From Thermoflexus sp040289485 (GTDB taxonomy: Bacteria; Chloroflexota; Anaerolineae; Thermoflexales; Thermoflexaceae): 12,965 nt of DNA. Each line of letters starts with the position of its first letter. The stretch's first letter is position 1. Shown here one piece after another: positions 1 through 8,885 of the stretch. The notes under the pieces are model-generated. The model worked only from the letters and a program-made list of their open reading frames with translations, was not told the origin of the DNA and did not search any database. The stretch is taken from the NCBI RefSeq assembly GCF_040289485.1, contig NZ_PSLG01000058.1, forward strand, positions 1 to 12,965, read 5' to 3'. Both the position numbers and the translations under genes were made by a program.

Positions 1-148
1 TGGGGGAGGGGGCGGGCGGGGACGTGGGAGCGAGCGGCGTCCCCGCCTGCCTGCCGGAACGGAGCAGGGCGAAGCCCAGGATCCCCATCTCCACCGCTAC
101 CAGGAGGAGGGCCAGCCCGACCAGTTGCCGACGGGTCATGCGACGCAT
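1..148 (-). CDS. Membrane-anchored or secreted protein, N-terminal fragment (runs off window)
   Basis: Only the first 49 codons are present; the gene continues past the left edge. The product begins MRRMTRRQLVG and then has one hydrophobic segment at about residues 10-31, followed by a Pro/Thr/Ser-rich stretch (TPLAPTSPPAPSP). This fits a signal peptide or membrane anchor leading into an extracytoplasmic linker. I chose the ATG at 148 because GAGGG lies 8 nt upstream; an in-frame ATG at 139 is the alternative. It starts 42 nt after the stop of the large glycosidase-like gene, on the same strand, so co-transcription is likely. That neighbour has the same layout of a short basic N-terminus, one membrane segment and a Pro/Thr region. 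The function cannot be read from this fragment. Confidence 0.6.
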   Translation of the reverse strand, partial: MRRMTRRQLVGLALLLVAVEMGILGFALLRSGRQAGTPLAPTSPPAPSP

Positions 149-190
149 CCGGCGGTCCCTCAGAACCGATGGGGATCTGGGATCGAGGGC

Positions 191-2977
191 TCACCGGCCG
201 CCCATCACGCGATGGAGCGTCTCGCAGGCCGGGCAGGACCCATCGGGCCGGATGATGGCGTAGCCGGCCATGGGGTCGGCCCCGTAGTTCTTGAAGTCCA
301 CGTTCCAGATGATCATCAAGCGCACCCTCCCGCTCTGGGCTGACAGCTGCGCCGCCCGGGCCAGCCACTCCGCCTGCTGCTGGACCGTGACGTCCTTGGC
401 CCAGGCGAAGGAGGGGGCGACGGCCTCCAGCGGCGGGTATCCATCGTCGGAGAGGTAACCCAGTTCGGTGAAGCACAATTTGCGGGCGCCGCCGAAGGCG
501 TTCCAGTAGGTGTTCACCATGCCCCAGAAATAGCGGGTGTAGTAGTTGTCCCTCGGGTCCCCGCTGGTCCAGTCCGGAGGGACGATGCCCTCGTTGTAGT
601 GGATGCCGATGCAATCGGCGTAGTTGGCCGCGCCGGCCGCGGCCATCCCAGCCACATACCGGTCGTCGTTCCACACCCGGTGGGAGCCGAAGGCGCCCTC
701 GGCGCCGGTGGGGGCGGGAGCCCCGCTGATGACCAGCGTGCCCGGGTTGCGGCTCTTGATGGCGTTGTAGGCCCGGCGGAGCATATCCGTGTAACTGACC
801 GGGTCGATGTGGCCGGTGGGCCATTCCCGATCGATGTTCTGCTCGTTCCAGACCTCAATGCCGTCGGCGCCCAGGGCAGCCACCCCGCCCAGGAACTGGG
901 CGAAGGCGTCGAAGTAGCCCGGGTTGGGGGCACCCATCTCCTGGGGATGGCCCACGATGCCCAGCAGGATCTTGAAGCCGTAGCCGTGGGCCTGCTGGAT
1001 CAGGCCGGCCACTCCGGCGGGATCCTGGCCGGGGGACCAGCGGACCTGGCGTTTGACCCAGGTCATCCCGGCGTAGCGCATCAGATCCGGCCGGGCGAAG
1101 CTGTCCACGTGCCCGCCCAGTTCAAACCCGCCGGCAATGGGCCGGGGGCGCGGGGTGTTGGTCGGCCGGGGCGTCGGGCTGGGGCCCAGGGTTGGGGTGG
1201 GCCCCGGCGTGCGGGTGGGCCCTGGCGTCCGGGTCGGCAGGGGAGTAGCGGTGGGGGTTCCGATGACCAGCACCCCCTGGGCCTCGCCCTGCGTAGCTTC
1301 CTGCTCCCCAGCGCGCAGGAGCAGGGCGATCCGGAAGGTCCCCTGGGCGTCGGCGGGGGGCGCCCATTCCGCCCGTCCTTCCGTGAGGGGGCGCGTGATC
1401 TCTGCCACCACCTGCCCCCCCGGCCCAGTGATCCGCCAGACCCATTGCATCTCCGGGAAGCCGGGGGCTTGCCCGCTCTGGCGGTAGGTCTCCAAGGCCT
1501 CGACCGTGCCCGGCGGGGTGCCCCCGCTCAACAGCCCGCGCACCGTCAGCCCCCGCAGGCGGTAATCCCGCACCAGCCCGAGTTGGCGGTCCAGCAGGCC
1601 GAGGGTGGGCAGCCAGACGGTGTGGGCCCCGCCGTTGGGGTCAGTGTAGGTGTAGCGGTAGACGCTGGCCTCCGGCAGCGCGCGGACCTCCTGGACGGCG
1701 ACGCTGGGGTTGAGGATCAGCGGGAGGCCGGGGGTGAGGGTCAGCGGGCCGGCGGGATCCAGGCGGCCCAGGCCGGCGAGGGCTTCCTGGAAGGACAGCC
1801 CTCGCGCCCCGGAGGGGCCGAGGTCCACGGCCAGCCCGGGCCCCACCAGTTGCAGTTGATAGCGGTTCACCTGGCCGATGAGCCAGCGCAGGCTCTGCTC
1901 CACCAGGCCCCCAGGGACGAAGGCCATCGGATCGTCGGGCGCCTCGACATAGAGGACGTCGGCCAGGTGCCCCAGGCGGGCCCAGTCATAGCCCTCCGGG
2001 AGGAAACGGCCCTGCCCGCCGGGCAACGGGAGCGGGGCGGCGACGGCCAGGACCTTCCCCTGATCGTGGAGGGCCCGGCTCAGGCGGGCGATGAAACCCA
2101 GGAAAGCCTCTCGCTGATCTGGGGTCACCCCCCGGTAATCCACCAGCACACCGTTGTCTCCCCGCTCCAGGACGAGGCGGAGGATCTCCTGGACGTGGGC
2201 CTCGTAGACGGCCGGGCTGGCCAGGAGGGCGGCCAGGGCCGCCGCGTTCGGGGCGCCCCCGGGGAGATGGTTCCGCACCGTCAGCCAGGTCACATAGCGC
2301 CCCTGCGGGTCCGGCCGGGGGAGGGCGCTGACCTCTCCCATCAGGCGGCCGCCCAGCCCCAGGGTCAGGCCGGCGATGCCAACCTCGCTGACCACCTCCA
2401 GGGCCCGGGCGTCGGGGGAGGTCCCGGGCTCCAGGATCGCTCCGAAAGCCGGCACCGGGACCCGGGCCGCGGTCACGATCACGTAGCGCGGGGCGACCGA
2501 CGTCTCGCTGGTCAGCAGGCCCTGGGCCTCATCCCGTTGGCCCCCCAGCCAGACCCATCCCGTGCCGGTCCAGCCCCACAGATCGGCCAGGGTCCAGGGC
2601 TGCAGGCCGTCCGGAATATACACCGTCAGGCGCAGCGGGCCTGGGACGGGGCTGCAGAACCGCAACGCGTAGTAAGGCCCCATGGGCTGAAGGGTGGGGG
2701 GCAGTCGGTTCAGGGCCTCCCGGAGGGTGGCGTCTGGCTCGGCAAAGGGGAGGACCGCCACCTGGACCGTTGCGCTGGGGTCCAAGGGGGCCAGCCGGAA
2801 GGTGGGCAAAGCGAAAGGGGCTGCGGCGGTGGCCGGCTGGCAGGGGACAGCGGGGCGGCCCTTCCAGAGGCCGACGGCGATCAGCATCAAGAGGGCCAGG
2901 CCCCCCAACCCGGCCAGCCATCCCCACGGCGGCACGCCGCGGGGGGATGCGGTTCTGGCGCGGAACCGTAGGCTCAT
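191..2977 (-). CDS. Membrane-anchored two-domain protein: degenerate GH18-like domain plus GH-A glycosidase-like domain
   Basis: This is a 928-residue protein. A basic N-terminus and one hydrophobic segment (about residues 19-38) anchor it, with the rest outside. Residues about 160-420 resemble a GH18-type barrel (GVLVDYRG at 276-283, then YDWARLGHLAD at 330-340). The usual catalytic DxxDxDxE glutamate position reads Arg282, so this domain is probably not a standard chitinase. A Pro/Thr-rich linker covers about 573-612. Residues about 616-928 look like a clan GH-A glycosidase: IEVWNEQN gives a candidate acid/base Glu712, and CFTELG gives a candidate nucleophile Glu838. The substrate is unknown; cell-surface or exogenous polysaccharide is an inference. 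The start is supported by AGGAGGT 8 nt upstream of the ATG. It is probably the first gene of a leftward unit with the fragment at 1-148. Confidence 0.85.
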   Translation of the reverse strand: MSLRFRARTASPRGVPPWGWLAGLGGLALLMLIAVGLWKGRPAVPCQPATAAAPFALPTFRLAPLDPSATVQVAVLPFAEPDATLREALNRLPPTLQPMGPYYALRFCSPVPGPLRLTVYIPDGLQPWTLADLWGWTGTGWVWLGGQRDEAQGLLTSETSVAPRYVIVTAARVPVPAFGAILEPGTSPDARALEVVSEVGIAGLTLGLGGRLMGEVSALPRPDPQGRYVTWLTVRNHLPGGAPNAAALAALLASPAVYEAHVQEILRLVLERGDNGVLVDYRGVTPDQREAFLGFIARLSRALHDQGKVLAVAAPLPLPGGQGRFLPEGYDWARLGHLADVLYVEAPDDPMAFVPGGLVEQSLRWLIGQVNRYQLQLVGPGLAVDLGPSGARGLSFQEALAGLGRLDPAGPLTLTPGLPLILNPSVAVQEVRALPEASVYRYTYTDPNGGAHTVWLPTLGLLDRQLGLVRDYRLRGLTVRGLLSGGTPPGTVEALETYRQSGQAPGFPEMQWVWRITGPGGQVVAEITRPLTEGRAEWAPPADAQGTFRIALLLRAGEQEATQGEAQGVLVIGTPTATPLPTRTPGPTRTPGPTPTLGPSPTPRPTNTPRPRPIAGGFELGGHVDSFARPDLMRYAGMTWVKRQVRWSPGQDPAGVAGLIQQAHGYGFKILLGIVGHPQEMGAPNPGYFDAFAQFLGGVAALGADGIEVWNEQNIDREWPTGHIDPVSYTDMLRRAYNAIKSRNPGTLVISGAPAPTGAEGAFGSHRVWNDDRYVAGMAAAGAANYADCIGIHYNEGIVPPDWTSGDPRDNYYTRYFWGMVNTYWNAFGGARKLCFTELGYLSDDGYPPLEAVAPSFAWAKDVTVQQQAEWLARAAQLSAQSGRVRLMIIWNVDFKNYGADPMAGYAIIRPDGSCPACETLHRVMGGR
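1142..1258 (-). repeat. Low-complexity Pro/Thr linker coding repeat
   Basis: This in-frame stretch encodes residues 574-612 of the glycosidase-like protein, made of imperfect TPGPTRTPGPTPT-type units. It separates the GH18-like part from the GH-A part and is typical of extended, possibly glycosylated linkers in secreted proteins of Chloroflexota. The short direct repeats could change length by slippage. Confidence 0.75.
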
Positions 2978-3048
2978 CGGGCTTTACCTCCTAATAAGAA
3001 TGCCCCGCGCGGGCCGATCCCAGGGCCCGTCGGCACGGAACCGCCTCC

Positions 3049-3077
3049 ATTGTAACCGCAAGCGGAGGGGAGCGAAA
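3049..3077 (-). promoter_or_regulatory. Candidate promoter of the glycosidase-like gene
   Basis: On the minus strand TACAAT (3054-3049) matches 5 of 6 bases of the -10 consensus. The hexamer 17 nt upstream (TTTCGC, 3077-3072) is a poor -35. A start near 3042 would give a leader of about 65 nt. That leader contains an inverted repeat (CGGGCC at 3010-3015 with GGCCCG at 3024-3029). The promoter lies back to back with that of the reductase gene, so the two -35 regions overlap. Confidence 0.3.
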
Positions 3078-3079
3078 GA

Positions 3080-3108
3080 ACCTGGGGACTGGGGCCGGAT
3101 GGTATAAT
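3080..3108 (+). promoter_or_regulatory. Extended -10 promoter of the ferredoxin-NADP reductase gene
   Basis: TATAAT at 3103-3108 is a perfect -10 and is preceded by TGG (3100-3102), giving an extended -10 (TGnTATAAT). The -35 position 17 nt upstream (3080-3085, ACCTGG) is weak, which is usual for extended -10 promoters. A start near 3115 gives a leader of about 33 nt carrying GAGAGGAGG before the ATG at 3148. Confidence 0.75.
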
Positions 3109-3147
3109 GGAATTGCGCTTTTCATCACAACGCGAGAGGAGGCACGC

Positions 3148-4164
3148 ATGCAGGGGTTGTCGGGCGCGGCGGAGCCGGTGGATTTGGTGATCATCGGGGC
3201 GGGCCCGACCGGGCTGTTCGGCGCCTTCTATGCGGGCCTGCGGGGGCTGCATGCAAAGATCATCGATGCCCTGCCGCAGCCGGGCGGACAACTGGCGGTG
3301 CTGTATCCTGAGAAGTTCATTTATGACGTCCCCGGCCATCCCAAGATCATGGCCAAGGACCTGGTGCGCCTGCTGGTGGAGCAGGCCTCGACCTTCAACC
3401 CGGTGTTCTGTCTGGGCGAGCGGGCGATCGGCCTGCGCCGGGCGGACGGCCTGTGGGTGGTGGAGACGGGCAGGGGGGTCCATCCGGCGCGGGCGGTGCT
3501 CATCGCGGCGGGCATCGGGGCCTTTCAGCCCAACCGGCTGGGGAAGCCGGAGATCGACCAATACGAGGGGCGGGGGCTTTACTATGTGGTGTCGGAGCGG
3601 CGGCCCTTCCGCAACAAGCGGGTGCTGATCGTCGGCGGGGGGGACACGGCGGTGGACTGGGCGCTGAACCTCAAGGACTACGCGGCCCACATCACCCTCA
3701 TCCATCGGCGGGATCAGTTCCGGGCCCATCCCGGCAGCGTGGCCGAGTTGATGCGCTCCGGCATCGACATTCGGCTCTTCCATGAGATCAAGGCGATCCA
3801 TCCGGGGGACGATGGGACGGTGCGAGAGGTGGTGATCTTCAACAACCGCACCGGGGAGGAGACGCGGCTCCCTGTGGATGCGGTGATCATGAGCCTGGGG
3901 TTCAAGGCCGACCTGGGGCCGATCAGGGGCTGGGGGCTGGAGACGGTGGGCAACCGCTACATCAAGGTCAACGCGCGGATGGAGACCAACCTCCCTGGTG
4001 TCTATGCCGCGGGGGACATCGCGGCCCCTGAGGGAGTGGAGCCCCTGAACCTCATCGTCATCGGCTTCGCCCAGGCAGCCACGGCGGTGAACTACGCTGC
4101 CACGTATATCAACCCCCAGGCCAAGGTCTTCCCGGGACACTCCAGCGAGATGCGGCTGGGCTGA
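3148..4164 (+). CDS. Ferredoxin--NADP(+) reductase, thioredoxin-reductase-like (YumC type)
   Basis: This 338-residue FAD enzyme most likely moves electrons between ferredoxin (or flavodoxin) and NADP(H) in the cytoplasm. The FAD-binding GAGPTG is at residues 17-22, PGGQL at 45-49, the NADPH-binding GGGDTA at 163-168, HRRDQFRA at 186-193 (a basic patch suited to the NADP phosphate), and the second FAD motif AGDI at 289-292. The only cysteine is Cys88, so the CxxC redox pair of true thioredoxin reductases is absent, which is the hallmark of this ferredoxin reductase group. Length fits the family. The start is set by GAGAGGAGG upstream of the ATG. It has its own promoter and is followed, after 133 nt, by the nitroreductase gene. 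A generic NAD(P)/FAD oxidoreductase is the less specific alternative. Confidence 0.9.
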   Translation: MQGLSGAAEPVDLVIIGAGPTGLFGAFYAGLRGLHAKIIDALPQPGGQLAVLYPEKFIYDVPGHPKIMAKDLVRLLVEQASTFNPVFCLGERAIGLRRADGLWVVETGRGVHPARAVLIAAGIGAFQPNRLGKPEIDQYEGRGLYYVVSERRPFRNKRVLIVGGGDTAVDWALNLKDYAAHITLIHRRDQFRAHPGSVAELMRSGIDIRLFHEIKAIHPGDDGTVREVVIFNNRTGEETRLPVDAVIMSLGFKADLGPIRGWGLETVGNRYIKVNARMETNLPGVYAAGDIAAPEGVEPLNLIVIGFAQAATAVNYAATYINPQAKVFPGHSSEMRLG

Positions 4165-4240
4165 TGGAAGGGCGCGCCGACCGATCTCCTCTCCCATTCG
4201 CGCCGGTCGTCCCCACGGCCCAGGGCCTTGTGCGGGTTTG

Positions 4241-4269
4241 TTGATGGAGCTGCTCCTTTCCGGCAGAAT
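4241..4269 (+). promoter_or_regulatory. Candidate promoter of the nitroreductase gene
   Basis: TTGATG (4241-4246), a 17-nt spacer and CAGAAT (4264-4269) each match 4 of 6 consensus bases at ideal spacing. Transcription would begin near 4276, downstream of the in-frame TTG codon at 4238. This supports the ATG at 4298 as the real start of translation. Confidence 0.4.
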
Positions 4270-4297
4270 AAGGGAAAAGGCTCCCGGAGGGAAAGCC

Positions 4298-4870
4298 ATG
4301 GACGCGCTGGAAGCCATCATGACCCGGCACATGGTGGGGCGGGTTCGGCCGGAGCGGCCGAGGCGGGAGGAGATCGAGACCTTGCTGCGGGCCGCCGTAC
4401 GGGCCCCCAACCACCGCCTGACGGAGCCATGGCGGTTCGTCGTGATCGCCGGGAAGGCCCGGGACGAGCTCGGGGAGGTCTTCGCCCAGATCCTCCGGGC
4501 GACCAAGCCGGAGGCCACCGAGGAGGAGCTGAACCGCGAGCGGGCCAAGCCCCACCGCGCCCCGGTGATCATCGCCGTGGGCTGCCTCAAGGGCCGGGAT
4601 CCCATTGAAACCCATGAGAACATCGTCGCGGCCGCTGCCGCCATCCAGAACATCCTCCTCGCCGCCCACGCCATGGGCCTGGGGGCTTACCTGCGCACCG
4701 GCGATACCGCCTACCACCCCCTCCTGTTGCGTTGGCTGGGGCTCCCCGAGGACGCCCAGTTCATGGGCTTCATCTACCTGGGCTACCCGGCCCCGGACGC
4801 GCCGCCCCGCCAGACCCCCCGCCGGCCGATTGAGGAGGTGACGGAGTGGCGGGGCTGGACGCCCGATTGA
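4298..4870 (+). CDS. Nitroreductase family protein (YdjA-like, FMN-dependent)
   Basis: This 190-residue protein is of the small YdjA-like nitroreductase type, which uses FMN and NAD(P)H to reduce nitro compounds, quinones or other acceptors; the real substrate is unknown. The N-terminal region EAIMTRHMVGRVRP corresponds to the FMN-phosphate-binding segment. APNHRLTEPWRFVVI (residues 36-50) is the diagnostic APxHxxxxPWRF motif. A long central helix (about 106-127) is followed by GLGAYLRTG, which contacts FMN in the family, and by GFIYLGYPA near the C-terminus. I chose the ATG at 4298 because GGAGGGA precedes it; the frame is open back to a TTG at 4238, but that region holds the candidate promoter. 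It lies between the ferredoxin reductase and the mutase genes, with its own upstream gap. Confidence 0.9.
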   Translation: MDALEAIMTRHMVGRVRPERPRREEIETLLRAAVRAPNHRLTEPWRFVVIAGKARDELGEVFAQILRATKPEATEEELNRERAKPHRAPVIIAVGCLKGRDPIETHENIVAAAAAIQNILLAAHAMGLGAYLRTGDTAYHPLLLRWLGLPEDAQFMGFIYLGYPAPDAPPRQTPRRPIEEVTEWRGWTPD

Positions 4871-4897
4871 GCCAGCGCCGCCGCGCCGACCGATCGT

Positions 4898-4927
4898 TTG
4901 TTGTTCCTCTCCCTCCCTGTGTATCAT
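4898..4927 (+). promoter_or_regulatory. Candidate promoter of the acyl-CoA mutase gene
   Basis: TTGTTG (4898-4903), an 18-nt spacer and TATCAT (4922-4927, 5 of 6 matches) form a plausible sigma-70 promoter. Transcription from about 4934 would give an 80-nt leader. I saw no cobalamin riboswitch element in the leader, and it is too short for one. Confidence 0.4.
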
Positions 4928-5014
4928 GGCAAGGACACAGGCGGGAGCGTCCGGGCCGCCTGGGATCGACGCCCCGCCAGCGGACGGCATTCCGGTCCGG
5001 TGAGGAGGTGGCCG

Positions 5015-6697
<1,683 letters not shown>

Positions 6698-6711
6698 GAA
6701 GGCGTCCCCCG

Positions 6712-7953
6712 ATGGGAAGGCGGCGGCTTTTCCCTCTTCTCCTGCTGGGCCTGGCGGCCTTGGGCCTCCCGGCGGCCCAGCCTCCGCCATCGATGGAGAC
6801 GCGGACCGCCGAGATCCTTCAGGGGCACGGGTTTCCCTTCGCCACGTGGGCCTTCCAGGTCTGGCTGGAGAAGGCGCTGTGGGATGCCGCCGCCCTCCAG
6901 GCTTTCCTGGACGCCCCAGCCCAGGATCGGGCGGTCCGCATCTATCTCCAGCGCGTGTCCGAGGCCGATGAAGCTGCCGCAGGGCTGGAGCGCCTGCTCA
7001 GCGCCCCCCAGGCCCCGGACCCCGCTCAAGGGGAGGCCCTCCGTCGGCAGTGGGCGCAGGCCCGCCGCTGGGCCCACGCCCTGCGCCCGCTGGCCGAGGC
7101 GATCCTTGCCGAGCAGCTCGCCCGGCTGCTGCGCCAGGAGGGCCTGACCCTGTTGGGCCACCCCGTCCCTCCGGTGAACTTCCGCCTGACAGCGATGCCG
7201 AACCTGCTGGTCCTCTCGCCCCGCCATCGCCTCCACCTGGAGGCGGCCATCCCGCTCCGGGCCGACCTGACGGCCGACGAGATGGCCCGGCTGGAGGCAG
7301 CCGTCGACGGGCGTCTGAACCGCTCCTCGCTGGTGGTGCCCCTCGGGGGCCTGGCCTTCTACCCGGCCATGGTCCTGGAGACCGGATCCCTCCCCGCCCT
7401 GGTGGAGACCATCGCCCACGAGTGGACCCACCACTGGCTCTTCATGTGGCCCCTGGGATGGTTCTATGAGCGCCCCGAGGCCCGGGCCATCAACGAGACA
7501 GTCGCCGAACTGGCCGGGCGGTCCTTAGGCCGGTCGTGGCTGGCCCGCTTCTACCCGGACCACCTTCCGTCGCCTGCCCCTGCGGATGCGGCGCCGGCGG
7601 CCGCAGCGGGACGACCGGCCTTCGACTTCGGACGGGAGATGGCCCGGACCCGCACCGTGGTGGAGCGGCTGCTGGCGCTGGGGGAGATCCGGCGGGCGGA
7701 GCGCTACATGGAGGCCCGCCGGCGGGTTTTCCTCTCGCACGGGTATGTCTTGCGCAAACTGAACCAAGCCTACTTCGCCTTCTACGGGGCCTACGCGGCG
7801 GAGGAAGGGGCCGCTGGGGCGGAGGATCCTGTCGGGCCGCGGGTGCGCCGGCTCTGGGCCCAGAGTCCCTCCTTGCGGGCTTTCCTCTTCCGGGTGGCCT
7901 TCATCACCGACCTGAACGGCCTCCGCCGCGCCCTGGGGGAGCCGCCCTCATAG
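6712..7953 (+). CDS. Secreted HExxH metallopeptidase-like protein (unrecognised family, gluzincin-like)
   Basis: This 413-residue protein starts with a signal peptide (MGRRRLFPLLLLGLAALGLPAA). No lipobox is visible, so it is probably exported or anchored by this segment. Residues 236-240 are HEWTH, a zinc-binding HExxH motif in a helix (VETIAHEWTHHWLF). Twenty-one residues later comes NETVAE (261-266), which looks like the NExxxE/D motif of gluzincins, making Glu262 the likely third zinc ligand. The region before it (about 30-230) is helical and charged; an Ala/Pro-rich loop lies at 286-303. I do not recognise the family and propose peptidase activity only from the motif. GAGAAGG for this ATG overlaps the mutase stop codon 14 nt upstream, so it is probably co-transcribed with the mutase. 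Its 3' end overlaps the anti-sigma gene by 6 bp, tail to tail. Confidence 0.8.
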   Translation: MGRRRLFPLLLLGLAALGLPAAQPPPSMETRTAEILQGHGFPFATWAFQVWLEKALWDAAALQAFLDAPAQDRAVRIYLQRVSEADEAAAGLERLLSAPQAPDPAQGEALRRQWAQARRWAHALRPLAEAILAEQLARLLRQEGLTLLGHPVPPVNFRLTAMPNLLVLSPRHRLHLEAAIPLRADLTADEMARLEAAVDGRLNRSSLVVPLGGLAFYPAMVLETGSLPALVETIAHEWTHHWLFMWPLGWFYERPEARAINETVAELAGRSLGRSWLARFYPDHLPSPAPADAAPAAAAGRPAFDFGREMARTRTVVERLLALGEIRRAERYMEARRRVFLSHGYVLRKLNQAYFAFYGAYAAEEGAAGAEDPVGPRVRRLWAQSPSLRAFLFRVAFITDLNGLRRALGEPPS

Positions 7954-8202
7954 GTCGACGCGGAGGTCCCGGAGGTCGTCGAGGTGGAGGATGCGGAACA
8001 GGCGGGCGCGCGCCTCCTCCGGCATGGCGGGACGACCGTAGCGGCGGTAGAGTTCGATGGTGCGGCGGGTGGTGTTGAAGACGACGTGGCAATCCGGGCA
8101 CTCCGCCAGATGCCGCTCCAGTTCCCGACAAAGGGCCTCCGACAGTTCCCCATCGAGATACAACGAGAGCCGATCCAGCCACTCCCGACAGCGCCTGGTC
8201 AT
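7948..8202 (-). CDS. Zinc-finger anti-sigma factor (zf-HC2/ZAS type), short and soluble
   Basis: This 84-residue protein has the anti-sigma zinc-finger pattern: Cys5 in an N-terminal helix, then HLAECPDC giving His31, Cys35 and Cys38 (Hx3Cx2C). YLDGELSEALCRELERHL between them is the typical helix of these proteins. Proteins of this type bind and silence a partner ECF sigma factor. There is no membrane segment after the finger, so it acts in the cytoplasm and a direct signal such as thiol oxidation (as in RsrA) is possible but not shown. Its ATG overlaps the sigma factor stop by 4 nt (ATGA), a standard sign of translational coupling. The gene itself is intact although the upstream sigma gene carries a frameshift. 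At its 3' end the stop overlaps the convergent metallopeptidase gene, leaving no room for a terminator between them. Confidence 0.88.
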   Translation of the reverse strand: MTRRCREWLDRLSLYLDGELSEALCRELERHLAECPDCHVVFNTTRRTIELYRRYGRPAMPEEARARLFRILHLDDLRDLRVDL

Positions 8203-8878
8203 CGATCCCTCCGCTCCCCACCGATCCCCGGCTGGAGTTCCTCGGCGAAATAGCGGGAGAGGCGCTCCCGCAATTGCAGACGGGCGCGGTGGAGCCGCGT
8301 CTTGACCGCGTCCGGAGTGAGGCCCATGATATGAGCCACCTCCTCTGTGGACAGCCCCTCTACCTCCCGGAGCAGGAAGACCAGCCGCAGGCCGGCCGGC
8401 AGGCTCTGGATGGCCTCCTCCAGGACCGTCCGGAGCTCCGCCCGCAGCAGTTCTTCCTCCGGCAGGCAGCACCAATCGAACAACTCGCGGGGGATCTCCT
8501 CGTCGTTCTCCAGCACCAAGGGCTGATCGATGGAGATGGTCTCCGGCTCCTTCCGGCGCAGCCGCATCAGGGCGAGGTTGTAGGCGATCCGGTAGAGCCA
8601 GGTGCACAGTTTGGCCTCCCCCCGGAAGCGGCTGAGGTTCCGGAAGGCTTGCAGGAAGGTCTCCTGGAAGATGTCTCTGCCTCCTCCCGGCTCCCCAACA
8701 GCCGGTAGGCGACATGGTAAACGGCGTCCCCACAGCGGTCGATCACCGCCGCGAAGGCCTGCCGGTCCCCCCGCCGCAGGGCGTCCAGCAGGTCCCTTTC
8801 CGACAGTTCATCTGCGGAGCGCCGGCCCACGCCTGTGGCCCTCCCGACCCGGGATGGGTCCCTGCCATCGCCCTTCAT
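8199..8878 (-). pseudogene. ECF sigma-70 factor gene interrupted by a one-base frameshift
   Basis: Two adjacent frames together encode one ECF sigma factor. The first 68 codons (from ATG 8878) give LSERDLLDALRRGDRQAF and AYRLLGSREEAE of region 2. From about 8674 the sense moves to another frame: IFQETFLQAFRNL, then CTWLYRIAYNLALMRLRRK (rest of region 2), and region 4 (SLPAGLRLVFLLREVEGLS, TPDAVKTRLHRARLQL). Adding one base after GAG (8677-8675) would restore EEAEDIFQETF and a protein of about 226 residues, a reasonable length for the family. Without it, the first frame ends near 8567 after missense. The C-terminal part alone lacks most of region 2 and could not bind core polymerase normally. 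GAAGGG lies 10 nt before the ATG, within the end of murJ. This may be a true mutation, a sequencing error or, less likely, programmed frameshifting. Confidence 0.85.
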
Positions 8879-8885
8879 TTTAACG

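Noticed and set aside
599..2971. A 790-codon open frame on the plus strand opposite the glycosidase-like gene
   Set aside because: It is antisense to a protein with clear domains, linker and ribosome site. Its translation is low-complexity Gly/Gln/Pro/Arg-rich, as expected for a shadow frame in GC-rich DNA.
3148..4164. Thioredoxin reductase
   Set aside because: The fold matches but there is no CxxC; the only cysteine is residue 88.
4238..4297. An upstream TTG start for the nitroreductase (20 extra residues)
   Set aside because: This segment holds the candidate promoter, lacks a ribosome site and adds residues not expected in the family.
2974..4674. A 566-codon minus-strand open frame across the reductase gene
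   Set aside because: It crosses a promoter region and two well-supported genes and has no motif of its own.
4173..4895. The 14-mer CGCGCCGACCGATC occurs in two gaps (4173-4186 and 4882-4895)
   Set aside because: Its distance to the two promoters differs greatly, and one shared 14-mer in 13 kb of GC-rich DNA is near chance expectation.
8199..8567. The C-terminal sigma segment as a separate gene starting at ATG 8567
   Set aside because: It would lack region 2, and codons upstream in the same frame encode clear region 2 sequence back to the frameshift.
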